From positions 208,466,640 through 208,530,639 of the forward strand of contig NC_090942.1 in NCBI RefSeq assembly GCF_040807025.1: 64,000 bases of DNA, in the 5' to 3' direction. The notes below the pieces were generated by a model, which made no database searches, was not told the origin of the DNA, and worked only from the letters and a program-made list of their open reading frames with translations. This document shows positions 1-18,544 of the stretch, one piece after another (position 1 is the stretch's first letter; each line of letters starts with the position of its first letter). Source of the DNA: Struthio camelus. Its lineage: Eukaryota; Chordata; Aves; Struthioniformes; Struthionidae. The position numbers and the translations under genes were made by a program.

Positions 1-194
1 GTTGCCTATCAAATAATAGAAAAGCAATTATTCTAGCAGAGAAGAAAAGAAATAAGCTAGTGTAAGTTATTGCAAAATAATCAAAAAGAGCAGTTTGTTT
101 CTATCCATTTCTTCCCACAACCTATATAAATATTCTAAGACCATGTTTATATGAAGATACAGTTTCAGATCCCTCAGTGGGACAACAGATGCCT

Positions 195-201
195 AACCAC
201 A
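195..201 (+). promoter_or_regulatory. RUNX2 (OSE2-type) site of MMP13 promoter
   Basis: AACCACA lies about 135 bp before the transcription start predicted from the TATA box. The human MMP13 promoter has the same RUNX2-binding OSE2 heptamer at about -138, where it drives expression in osteoblasts and hypertrophic cartilage. The match is exact and the position fits; binding is inferred. Confidence 0.6.
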
Positions 202-280
202 TTGTGGAGGGAAAGAAAAAGTAGCCGTCTAAGCATGTTTACTTTCAATGACAAAGAAGTTCTAACTTGTCCCTCAGTGA

Positions 281-287
281 TGACTCA
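281..287 (+). promoter_or_regulatory. AP-1 site of MMP13 promoter
   Basis: Consensus TGACTCA, 19 bp upstream of the TATA box and about 50 bp before the predicted start. This is the site and spacing known for mammalian MMP13, where Fos/Jun confers induction by cytokines and phorbol ester. Confidence 0.75.
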
Positions 288-299
288 CTGACTTAGGAC

Positions 300-306
300 T
301 ATAAAA
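300..306 (+). promoter_or_regulatory. TATA box of MMP13
   Basis: TATAAAA, 56 bp before the ATG. It predicts a start near 330 and a short 5' UTR of about 25 nt. It sits 19 bp downstream of the AP-1 site. Confidence 0.8.
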
Positions 307-355
307 GTAAAGGTAACTGCTCTCTAAAACATCAGAACTTCAGAAATCCAGCACG

Positions 356-7340
<6,985 letters not shown>

Positions 7341-8205
7341 TTACCCTTGAGGGCCATGTTATAGGCTGTGGAGCGGCTTGTAGTACATGGAGATGACAAT
7401 ATGGAAACAGAGGTTTATTAGAGGAAAAGAAGGTTCTGTGAATAAGCACTGGCTAACAACCACCAAATGTATACTGTATATATGGAACTATATATCTGTA
7501 TGTCAGTCTGGAACTGAATTAACTTAATAGGAAAGGAAAAGAGAAATGATTAGCATTTCAAGGGGCATTACACCATTTAAAGTTCATCTAGCATTAAAGC
7601 TGGATTCCTCTGTGAGATGCTGAATGCATCCTACATGATCACAAGCACTATTAATTCCCAGTAATCTGTGCATTCTAATATCTTTCCAGGATCTCTCAGC
7701 ATCTCCCAAATAGTAGAGCTCATAAGCCCGGGAGCTTTATCTTTTTAAACTAACCCTTAAATTCTTTGTAAAATTTCCATTAAAGCACTGGGAATTCAGA
7801 TGTGAAAAAGGAGTCAGGACTGCGTGTTGACGCCCTGAGTAGGACAGCATCTGGTTATCCCACTGAAGTTAGAGAATGCAAAGGCATTTGAATATATCCT
7901 CATTTGAATGGGGATCAACCAGAGTGCAACTTGGTATGAATCTAAATCCATTAACACGGCTCAGCTTTAAGCTGGAGTAAACTGAAGCAGTTTAAATGAC
8001 ATTTATAGAGGTTATAGAAGAGAAATTGAACAGTCAATTCAAAATAATTGGAATAATACCTTTTTTTATGTTTGTCACCCTTTCAATACCTACTTCACCT
8101 GTTTCCATGCCATGTAAGTTGCTATTTTTTCAATTAATGCAAATGATGCAAGACTGTGATTATTTCTTAGTTTAAAATAATATTAAATAAATTGGAAGAA
8201 AAAAA
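7341..8205 (+). other. Probable MMP13 3' UTR
   Basis: Non-coding sequence after the MMP13 stop. Candidate polyadenylation signals are ATTAAA at 7779-7784 and AATAAA at 8186-8191. The second gives a UTR of about 850 nt in an AT-rich end. The true cleavage site cannot be fixed from sequence alone. Confidence 0.5.
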
Positions 8206-8209
8206 TAAC

Positions 8210-9936
8210 ATTATGAAATTACTTCATTAAAATATCCTACACTGCATGTCATAAAAGCAAGACAGAGATATGGAACGAAAGAAATCAGGAACCTTAACCT
8301 GTGCGTTTTATTCATTAGAATTTGTACCTCTAATTGAAAATATGTTCTTTTATTTTGGGGGGGGGGGGGGGAGTGGGAAGTGGAAGGAAGGAAGCATGAA
8401 AGGAAGGAAGGAAGGAAGGAGGGAAAGATGGGAGAGAGGGACAGAAAACTAAGAACTAAGTAGGAATTAGTCTTTATTATTATATAAAATATCAGAAATG
8501 ATTAAGAATTTCTATGAAATTCAGTTCCACATTAGTTTTAATGGTAAACATTAAATAATTAACTGAAACTAACTATCCTGTCCTCCTTCCCCTCAGAAAA
8601 GATCAAACTCCAGTCTATCACTCAGCCAGCTTGCCAGGCAAAAAACATTAACGCTGAATGCCTTTAAACAGGCATAAATTGCCAAGCTTCCCTAAAAATG
8701 CACTCGGTGAGTTTAATTCTGTGTCTTATGCAACACAATGGTCAGATGAGGTAACATAGCAGTAATGGCCAATTCTGACTGTAAAACTGTGAATTAATGA
8801 ACACCAGACCTTAAAATATTTAAAGGAAAGGCAAGGAAAAAAGAATAGGAAATGCGAGGAAAAAAGAGCTGAAGAAAAACCTTACAAATGGAAAAACTCA
8901 GAACACGGTAAAATCAAAATTCTGTCATATAATGAAATAATATCGATCATATCATGTTAGAAAAAAAGTCTGTATGATTATATGCTCATAATAAACAGCC
9001 CACAGCTCATTTATATTTGAAAGCATTTCCTGAAAGGATGATACCTGACGAAATAATACTTGATATTGGGCTGCATTTTAGTTCAATCACTTTGCAGTGA
9101 AATAAGGGTCTGGACATGTAACCCTAGTCCTCATTACTCTCAGTATAGCGGCTTGGCAGAAAATTGTGTCGGAATAATAGAGAGTCTAGCGTAAAGGACA
9201 ACTGATTCTGACTGCTCTGAATTTCAAAGGTCTATCTTTTACCTAACTGGGGTGGGGAATGCCAGGGTGCACAGGCTAGCAAGGAGATGCTCATTAATGT
9301 CTTTCATATTTATTTGAGTTTCTGTTAACACTGAACATCTGATAGAGTACTACATAGGAAGCTGCGTCTTTGAGAGGCTTCAATGTGATCATATCCAGCT
9401 GCTCCCCAGCCCAAACAGTCACATTCCTGCTTGCCACTTGGCTGGCTGGAAGCAGCCTTTGGCTCCAGTGCAAGCAAGGCTCCAGCTTGTGCCTCTGCAT
9501 CTCCAATGAGAGACAGAAACTGCTCTGCAGTCAGCACTGTTTAAGTTTAGAAAAGTACCAAGGTTGTCAGTTACTGGAATTTTGTGCCGTAAAAAATGGA
9601 AAACAAAAATGCTTGTGCTGTGGAAGGCTGAGGTCAGGGCCAGAAGGACCCTGGAGCCATGCAGCCAGCAGGATGGAAAGAAAAACTCTCCGTGAGATTT
9701 GGTGCCTTGGGAGCTGCTACCATCACATGCGAATTGCATTGTACGAGTCTGTGATGAGAGCAGTGACTGCCTACAGACAATCTCCCATGGTCATAAGAGG
9801 TCTCACCCAAGACTATCAAGTACTGAAAAGAAACAAGAGTGACTTTCTTGAGACAGGAACTGAAGTGACTGCTTTGTCTGAGGCACTGTGAGTCAGGAAA
9901 CAACCGTGAGAGGCTGGGACAGCTGTGTCCCACGGT
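8210..9936. other. Intergenic, no gene seen
   Basis: AT-rich spacer. It contains a homopolymer of 15 G at 8357-8371 followed by GGAA-type repeats to about 8420. Open frames near 9370-9890 lack family signatures, splice context and a promoter, and I regard them as chance. Confidence 0.6.
8357..8420. repeat. Poly-G run followed by (GGAA)n microsatellite
   Basis: Fifteen consecutive G, a short spacer, then imperfect GGAA repeats. The purine strand is uninterrupted over most of the tract. Confidence 0.85.
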
Positions 9937-10044
9937 GCCATACACGCAGAATTAATAAATTCCCAGAAGGCGGCCAGTTTTGTGTGGTTTGCCATACACG
10001 CAGAATTAATAAATTCCCAGAAGGCTGCCAGTTTTGTGTGGTTC
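9937..10044. repeat. 54-bp direct tandem repeat, two copies
   Basis: Copies at 9937-9990 and 9991-10044, each starting GCCATACACGCAGAATTAAT, are nearly identical. Such high identity suggests a young duplication. No coding role is seen. Confidence 0.85.
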
Positions 10045-10470
10045 TCCACCCGATAGTACATGAACTATCGTGAACTGATATGCCTTTTATATCTATTTTG
10101 AGTTCTACTAAGAGAGCTTATTCGGCACGGGCAGAGGGATCAACACAGAAACGGAATCGGTAAGGTGCTTCTGCAGGAGCAGTTTCTGTGCTGCGCAGAA
10201 ACTCCTCTTACATGAGCCTGACCAAACAGAAAAGAGAAGGTGCATATAAATGTTCAGGAGAGAGATGGAAATGAGCAAACATATTCAAACTTTCATTTAA
10301 TTAAAGGGAGTAACTAGACGGCTCTAAATTCAATAGTATATTGGAAAGACAACAAGCACTGTAAGAGATAATGTGAGCTATAGCAGGTGTGCTGGAGAAA
10401 AACTGGAGAAAAAAGTTAGTTTTAATATGCAGCTAGTTTCTTCTTTATATAAGCACCAGAAACTGCTCTG

Positions 10471-10489
10471 GGGTCACTAGATGGCAGTG
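10471..10489 (+). promoter_or_regulatory. Candidate CTCF-binding motif
   Basis: The core CACTAGATGGCAG fits the CTCF consensus (CCASYAGRKGGCRS) except for the first base. It lies about 3 kb past the MMP13 stop, where a domain boundary would be plausible. This is a motif match only. Confidence 0.35.
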
Positions 10490-10638
10490 ACAGCTCTGTT
10501 CCTCGGAGGACCTGCACAGAAACCCTCAGCCAGAGACAGCAGGACCAAAATATGATTCTGTGGGTGAGAAAACTGCAGCAAATATCGTTAGCAAATAATA
10601 GTTGATAGCAAATTAAGTCTTACACTACATGATACACA

Positions 10639-10692
10639 CATTACATTACATTACATGCATTACATTACATACATACATTACATTATATTACA
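10639..10692. repeat. (TTACA)n microsatellite
   Basis: Imperfect TTACA/CATTA pentanucleotide repeats with a few TACA tetranucleotide interruptions. Confidence 0.85.
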
Positions 10693-11689
10693 AACAGCAC
10701 TAATAAGTAGACTTTAATGACTATATTATGTTGAAATGTGGATCTCTGAGAAATAAGTTAGGATACTAACATGTTTAGGGAACTTCTCTTATACACATTC
10801 GCTTCCAGGCCAATAATTTTTCAGTCTATTGGCAGGTTTTTTTTCTTCAGCGTCGATGCCATGCACCTGAAACACTATATTTCATGGATAGCCTTAGGAA
10901 TAGCATGATCTCTTAGCTGAACTTCATTCACTGGAAAAACACACAAAGGCACAAGCACATATTCCAACTCCTTAGCCACGTGGCTACGAACCTGTATTTC
11001 CAAGAAGGATAAAAATGTAAAAATGACAATATGAAAGTAAGGCAAAAGGAGAGAAAAACTTTTCAGTTTTCAAAGAACCCAAGTAAAACAGTACAAATAC
11101 AACCAAAATTGTCTATAGTATCAAGTATTAGACCACATCTGCTCAGAAGCGCAAAGGACAATTTAGAGAGAGGCTTTCTCAGTTATTCTCTGCTAGCATT
11201 TCCAGTTTTGTGAATACATAACAGATGGAGAATGTGACCTTGATCTTTGAATCCCTGATACTGCCAAGATCAGTAAGAATACTGAGGATTTGTGTCTAGG
11301 CATAGAATGATTTCCCTATCCTGGAAATATTTTTGAAACTTTCAAACATGCTTTCTGTTTGCAATAAAAAAATAGTTAAGAAACTTGGAAACTTTTAATT
11401 TAAGGAAAGGAAACATAAGAAGACTCTAGCGTTTGTCCTCTGGGATTGTCTGTAGCCATATTGTTAATTAGGATACTTATTGCATTTTGGGGGAAAGAGT
11501 ATGCCATCTGAGTTTTTTGCTCAGCCTAGTTTTGAAGAGGGTCCAGACAGTCTCTTACCTTTTAGATGAATGAACTGACTAATCACTTATTTTATGGTGA
11601 ATATCTTTCCATCCATTCTGCCAAAGATGTTTCTTTTTTGCGCAAACACAAATAATCAGTAGTCAAAGAAAGACTGACTGCCCACTAAT

Positions 11690-13900
11690 CAGTAAGCCCA
11701 TTTGGGGTGCAGGATCATGTCTTTGTGCCAGTCATGATTCATTTTTTTGTACAAAGTGATGCGTCTACATGCAATGTGGGTGTACACTGTTTTTCGGTTG
11801 TGATGATTCTGCTTTTTCTGATGAAAAAATGGCATTTTCAGAAGAGACTCCACCAGTTCTGCAGAAGTTACTGAGCCCACAGAGATTTCAATCGGGTCAA
11901 GAATCTTCACCTTTTCTGCCTAACCTTCATGCGGTGGACACATCCTTTTTAGTCACAGCCTTTCAACTACATGATGCAGTTCAAATTTCCAGTTAGTGTA
12001 TTAGGAATATCTCTAGCATTCAGTTCAGCTATCCTGACAATGTCTTATGCCGTTATCACCTCCACACTCTGTCTCAGTGAATTGGCAGTCTGTCTTCCAC
12101 ATAGAAAATGGATGAGGCAACATTTTCCTCTGAGAAAAATCTTTCCAGGCAGCAAAGAATCATGCATCTTATTTATTTGTTATATAATAAATTTTCTATT
12201 GCCATAACAACAAAATATGATGCAGTTCTGTGTGTATCTGAGCAAGCCATTCAAGTTGTATCTTTACTTTTCTCATGGACTACACCAGAGTCCTATTACC
12301 ATTTGACAGGACTGGCTCACATCCACTTTGCTTAGGAGTAGTGTCCTGAGAAAGGTCATATCCATACTGCATAGTGTCTTCTGGATCACATGTGATTTTG
12401 TTCAATTCTTCTTAAAAGAGACAGATGTGCCATCTACAGGGTCAATATTGTTTTATCCAGCCCGTAAGACACTGTTATGGTGTTCTGCAAATTCATCACT
12501 GCATGGGCCGCCACCCCAGGAAGAGAGCAAGAAACATTCCTTTTTACACATTATAATCTTCACAGCAATGTAAAATGATCTAGCCCTCCTAAGCACTCAT
12601 CCTCCCAAGAGGAATCTGAGTCTATCTGGAACCAGCTGGAGTTCACAGTGTCCCTACCACACGTCTGTATAACAAACCTCCTCTGCAGATCTGGCTTAGG
12701 CTGTCTCCAGAGTTATGGCCACTGTTAGGCCCTATCCTGAGAGGAATAAAGAGTTCAAGTATTGTAAATGACTGCTAGGCAAGAACAGTAGCCTGATCTA
12801 ACCTAGCTAGCATTAAGGAGGGCTTGAGAGTGGGTACAGCTGGGAAGAGGGGTCCGTTTAGGAAGTGCTCTTCCTTATATTGTTTGTTGGTGTCCTCTGA
12901 AGGGTCTATGCAGACAGCCCACAGTTTTGGAGAAGTGTAGCTTTGGTTAGTGGATTCACTGCTGTTGGTGGAGGGACAACGTTAATTGAAGTGGATTCTG
13001 CGTACGCTAAACACATGATTCCAGAGTTTTCAAAGGTGGATCAGGAGTTCAAGTCCTCTCTGAACACATGTCTCTGACCTTCATGTCTCTGCTGTCCAAG
13101 ACATGAAGGTGCAGGAAGTGCTGTTCCTTAGGGGGCTGGCTGAGGTCTTATTCTTTACTCACATGAAGAGCAGTAGCATTTTAACGTGGACATTAGCAGT
13201 ACAGATTTGTTGTTATCAGGGCTGAGATCATGCCACTGGGCATGCTCCTAGTTTTATGACTATGGATATAGGGAAGAGCCTTAGCTGCAAAAGTTCTTCT
13301 CCACTTGCATGGTCTGGAGAATTATCTCTCACCACACATTTACCACTGGCCGTGGCTCGGGATACTCTTGATATCATTTGACTCTGGCCTGGGCCTGTAG
13401 GGTACCTCAGTAGAAGATGATAGAAGATGATATGCAGGCCCTTGAACAGGTGTAAGAAATACAGAATTCTTCGGTCATGCTGTTAAGCGTTGGCCACAGA
13501 GTACTGGGGAAGAGAAGGTGTCACCACTCACAGAGGCCAAACCCAGATGTCTAATCCTGGGTGGGCCTCCAGGTTCTAGCCTAAGACTGTCCTAGCCATA
13601 GAAGGTATCTTTTCGCTATAGCAAATGAGTGAATAATGACAAGTAAATGACTCTCAGTGTGGTCAAAAGACATCAGTGGTGCGGGGAAGTCAGGCCAAGA
13701 CAAATGCCAGAAGAATTTGGCCATGGGAAGCTGCAAGGAGCCATGGGGTAATATGTCATATTTGAAGGCTGCTAAGATAGACTGCTGTATGGGTATCCCA
13801 GGACAATCAGAAGATGCCTGCAGTGCTGTGGAGTGCAGCTTCAACAAGGGGCAACCCTACAAGGCGACTGACCAGCGCAGTAAGGATGTGGCGAGGTAAC
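11690..13900. other. Intergenic, possible old mobile-element debris
   Basis: No intact gene. The minus-strand frame near 13581-13847 has a very weak resemblance to one reverse-transcriptase motif but lacks supporting motifs. A perfect 12-bp inverted repeat lies at 13077-13110. I make no firm assignment. Confidence 0.35.
13077..13110. repeat. Perfect 12-bp inverted repeat
   Basis: ACCTTCATGTCT and its exact reverse complement are separated by 10 nt, enough for a short hairpin in DNA or RNA. Function unknown. Confidence 0.75.
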
Positions 13901-16900
13901 TGGAATAACTGAACTAACTCCTTGGTAAAATGCGTGCTCTCCTTTCAGCTACATGCTTTGGTATATTAGTTTCAGTCTATTAGGTTAGACCCTGCAGGCA
14001 GAGCAGTAAAGCAAATCTGTAGTTTTATGATTGTCAGGTCTAGACATAAGGTGGTAAGCTGGTTTGCAGCCACTTAGGATTTTAGTAGCAGAAACTTAGC
14101 TGATGGCTGGGCAAGGAATAAACAGGCTTAAATTTTAACTAGGGCACTGAAAGCTTTAAGAAACTCAGTTTGATGTTCAATTTAGGTGCCTCCATGGCTT
14201 TAGTCTTCAGGGATTTGACTCAAATAATCCATGATATGCATGATAAAGCAAGAAAAAGAATGTAGGTTTCTTAGCCACAAGCTGGTGTCCTGTCATGGCA
14301 GTGAGTTTTTCCTGCTTTACTGAACTCAATACTTTTCACTTTTTTAATTCCAAAAACAAGTGAGTCCAGCGGTAGTTTCCAGGAATATTCAGTGGAATCT
14401 TCCTCATGGAAAATATTGATGTGCTGCACTAATAATCTTGCAGAAATTGCTTTCGACAAAACATTTTTATAGTTCCAACATGGGGGTTCTGCTCCAAAAC
14501 AAGGGGAAAGAAGCTCCAAAAATTCAGCAGTGTAAAAATTAACTGGTATATGAGAATCCAGAGTAGAGATTTCCGACTGAGGCCAATTCCAGATTAAGAG
14601 GAACAAAAATTAAATGAGGCTGTCATTTATACCACAGAAGTGTCCTAACTACCCTTTTATTGGAAATCCTGATGCAAATTCATGTCAGTCATAAGGAAGT
14701 GACGGGATCTCAGGATTTTCTGGAAACAAAATACACCCAGCTCCAACTCCAGTAACACAAAGCAGTGGATGACGAGGTAGCAATATAACAGGGAGATATT
14801 GTAATCAGGATGTGGTGGAAAATACACTAGTTTATTTCCAGTTAATTAACTATTATCACTGCTATGAGCATGTGAAGTGTGAGAACTGAGAAAGAAATAA
14901 TCAGTGAGGAGACCTTCCAGGGTTTGTCCCAAAATCATTCAAAATAACAGAAATAATAACAGAAATTGACTTTAATTCAGGCAGTAATTGCCCAGAAAGT
15001 AGCTGTTTTGCTGACTCTACTTGGGATACTTATTTGTTACATGTAGGCAGTCTCAAATTTACTAATAACTTGTGAGAAAATGCTGTCAACATATGCGCAT
15101 GCTGCTGGAAGAGCACCTGGCTCTGCCAGCGTGGTGTTCAAGCAGATGAAAGCAGAAGGACTTTAGTAGCTTTCTTATGGGTGCCAACCAGGAAGCACAC
15201 AGCTCGCAACTTCGCATTCGGGAATTTTCAGCGTTATGTTCCTAGGACTTAGAGTATGAGTTACACACTCTGAAAATGAGTCACTTGATGCACAAAGTAA
15301 ATATCGGAAGTGGGCTTACTATCCCCATGTGAGGCTGCAAAAGCCTCGACTGCAGAGAAAAAATACTTGTTGAAAGCTCAGGCCGAAACGCACACGGTAC
15401 TGTTCATGCACCCTTAAATAAACACCGGAAATTTTATTTGTTATAATCTCCAAGCATTGTCTTGCTCCTTTCACAGCTCTCTGCATGGGATTTTTCATGG
15501 CAATCCAAGCAATGGCTTGATGCATCATGTTGCATCAAGTAAAATATATCCTCAGATTCTGTTTGCTGATTTTTCATTATTTTTTCTTTATTTCTGTCCT
15601 GCATAAATACCAGTGTCCTTGATATTCACACTCTTACATGAATCCCAGATTTAAAATGATACAGTAAACTCCCCAGATTTTTGTGCTCTTTTTGAAAGAG
15701 TACTTCCCTATTATCTATTTTTAAATTAATGTCCTATTTCATTGAATGTGTCATTGTTCTTCCGTTAAGAAACAGAACAAATAAGACCACCTTCTTTCTG
15801 TAAGTGTGTCTAATGTTATTTGTTTTAAAAGTAGAATTAATGGGACAATTTTCTGCCACCTGATGTGAACAATATTTTGTGATTTTCGTAACAGTTTTGA
15901 CTTTTATTCTTGCTATCTACTTGTTAAGACTATGTGACCAGAATTAGACACACTATTCAGGTCAGAGTGAATCAGGTCTTATGTTTCTAATATTATCATC
16001 AATCTCTTTCTCTATACTTTGTAACCTTATTGCTCATAGACAGCTACATTTTAAGAGGTTTATTTTAACCGCTGTTATCGGAGATACCACCTAATGAGGA
16101 AAAATAAGCCAAGGAAAGACAAACTTACGAATTCATCCAAAATAACAGACAAATAAGTAAGAGCCAGGAACATGCTTTGTATTATTTCAGTGATTATTTA
16201 TCTGCTATTTACCATTAACTTTGTGTTTATTAAAGGTCAGAGATTTATGTAATCCGTTTGAAGAGATAGCAACTAAATGGAAAAAATCACAAGCTTAACT
16301 GAAACACTAATCATCAAATTTTAAAGCGGATGGCAAAAGGATGAATCAAATCACAATTTGTCAGCAGAAAAATTAGTTCTCAAAAATTCTATTTACAGCT
16401 GCTTTGGGTAGTAATGATGGAATACCGCTTCTTTCATGGCAAAAGCTCTAACGGCATCCAGAACTCGTGTTCCAGAAGATGAATTTGCTTAAATAATAAC
16501 TCTGAATACATCTAAACATTTTAATGCATTTTTTAAGACAATTTTGATTTATATATCTTAACTAAATTTTGCAAATGATTTTTATCCACAAATAACAGTG
16601 GATCCAGATTGTAATTGTCTGAGTTCTCTGAATTTAAATACTTCAGAGATCATCAGCCATCTTTAGCAAGATCTCATTCTTGCTAAGAGGAAAACTAAAA
16701 TATCAGCAAAGGTTATATACTTTTGAGTATATAACCTTTAATAAAGGGTATTGCAATATCTAAACAGCACTTAAGTCTCTGGGAGAAATGAAAAGTCTCA
16801 AATTTAGGAGACTTTTTATACAGGTCATGGAAAGAATGCACTGCTTTCTATTTCAAGGACAATTTTTGTTTTTTATTCATTGACCACCTAGCAGAACATG

Positions 16901-18355
16901 GCCAGGATACAAGGACTTTCTTTCGTAGCTGATTGCCCTATTCACTTTGCTGTAAAGGAGGATATTCCTTCTTCTTGGCTCCGCAGCATTTTTCAGGAGT
17001 TTCAACAGGAAGCTGACACGTCCTGAGTTATACATGCCCCAGGAGTCAGCATGGATCAACATAGACCCTTAGTAAGGGTCAATGTGGTCAATGCTATCCG
17101 CCAGTAAAGAGTCACAAAAAAAGCACAGCCATCCTATTATAATGGAACCGCTCAGAATTGAGGTAATAGATAGATATTAGCTTTAGACAAAGTCAGGGAC
17201 TTGTATAAAACTATGACTTCCCTAAATGTATCCCACTATAAATAAACCCCTGTCAGGGTACTTACAGCTCAGTTTGTTGTGCTAATCATACTTTGGGGTG
17301 CAGCATAGGAACAAATTGTGGCATCAGGAAAAATGGGAAGTTTAAAATTACCAATTAATCAATGAGACATTGCTATTATCCTTAAATGGGAGGACGTATA
17401 AAAGCAAAACTCTTAGGAGGAAGAAATGCCGAGCCTTGACAAATATGTGAAACTCCAAGATCTGATACTATGAGGAAATTCACAGGCAGGTTAAATCAGT
17501 TATCATTGCCCTGTAGATCAGGCTACAAGGTTAGTGAGGTGCAACTCTGCCACCCTCGCCCCTACCTTACAACAACCACAGCTCTTTAAGTGGCCCAAAT
17601 GTGCTTAGGCTCTGAATTGCACTTAGGTTTTGGTATGATGATGTAATGAAAACTATCCCCAGTATTTCCAGAAATGTAATTTGTTACTGAATATAGTGCA
17701 CATGTAAAGTATCTATTTTTTAAAATATCAATGACATAATTAGCCTTACTTCCTCTGTGTCTGATGACTAAACAATAACAAACTCCATGTCTTTCTAATC
17801 AAGACGTAAGAGAAAAGCCTATATGGTATGAGAATTACTGTATTGTTAATGACTTACGTCGACAATGACCAAAAGGGTTTGCTGCTTTTTCTGACATACT
17901 GGGACAGGGACACAGGCAGGCTTTAGAGCCCGAAGAACACAAGGTGAAACGCTTTCGGCCCTAGCAGAGGCGTGCCGCTTCTTGCAATGGTGCCTGTGGA
18001 CCACATAAGAGCAGTATTCATAACTCCAATCTGGGATAAGATTCAATTCTTCAGCCAAATAGCTTATACTCCAAATAGATATAATACACAGAGAGCTTGC
18101 AGGTATAACCCACAATACAGTGTGAGCAGAGCCATAGCATGCCGGAGAAAGAGTGCTTCCATGGCTCATTTACTTTACCCACTTTTGGATGACATTCTGT
18201 TGGCTAGAGAATTAACTACACAGAATGACAAAGAAAGAAAGAATGACCATCAAAAAGAGGAGCTGTAAAGGGAGCAAGAAAGGGGAGGGAGTGAGAGAAG
18301 GAGGGGAGTGATGAGTAGGATAAGTGGGATGATTAGCTAAGACTGAGACTAAGAC
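13900..18355. other. Intergenic, no gene seen
   Basis: AT-rich unique sequence. The only structure found is the hairpin at 16708-16739. An isolated TGAGTCA at 15277-15283 has no nearby TATA box or coding exon. Confidence 0.55.
16708..16739. repeat. Perfect 13-bp inverted repeat (hairpin)
   Basis: AAAGGTTATATAC, a 6-nt loop, then its exact reverse complement. The stem is AT-rich. No flanking coding sequence. Confidence 0.8.
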
Positions 18356-18541
18356 TGTGAGGGTGACTGAGGAACGGGTAGCCCAGGGAGGCTGCAGAGT
18401 CTCTAGTCTTGGGGATATTCCAAAGCCATCTGGATGTGGCCCAGGAAAATCTGTTCTAGGTGACGCTGCTTGAATGGGGGAATTGGACCAGATGATCTCC
18501 AGAGGTCCCCTCCAGCCCCAACCATTCTGTGACTCAGTGAC
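18356..18541 (+). mobile_element. CR1 LINE 3' end, old 5'-truncated copy
   Basis: Matches the CR1 tail order: GCCCAGGGAGGCTG, a TTGGGGATATTC segment, the CTGCTTGA segment, GGACCAGATGATCTCCAGAG, then CCATTCTGTGACTCAGTGA at the end. The terminal octamer repeats are degraded, indicating an older insertion than the copy at 22.2 kb. No coding capacity remains. Confidence 0.85.
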
Positions 18542-18544
18542 TAC

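Larger units (their letters stand above)
10045..11690. other. Intergenic, no gene seen
   Basis: Holds a CTCF-like motif at 10471-10489 and a TTACA pentanucleotide repeat near 10639-10692. Nothing else is recognisable. Confidence 0.55.

Noticed and set aside
9370-9891. 173-codon open frame on the + strand
   Set aside because: Overlapping frames on both strands are equally open. No domain, signal peptide, promoter or splice partner; low similarity to anything I recognise.
13581-13847. Possible retroviral-type reverse-transcriptase remnant on the minus strand (LPHG resembling LPQG)
   Set aside because: Only one short motif plus a vague similarity around it. No catalytic aspartate pair, primer-binding site or terminal repeats were found, so a chance match cannot be excluded.
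15277-15283. AP-1 consensus TGAGTCA in the intergenic gap (others near 23553 and 51211)
   Set aside because: No TATA box, exon or conserved partner nearby; the heptamer is expected by chance several times in 64 kb.
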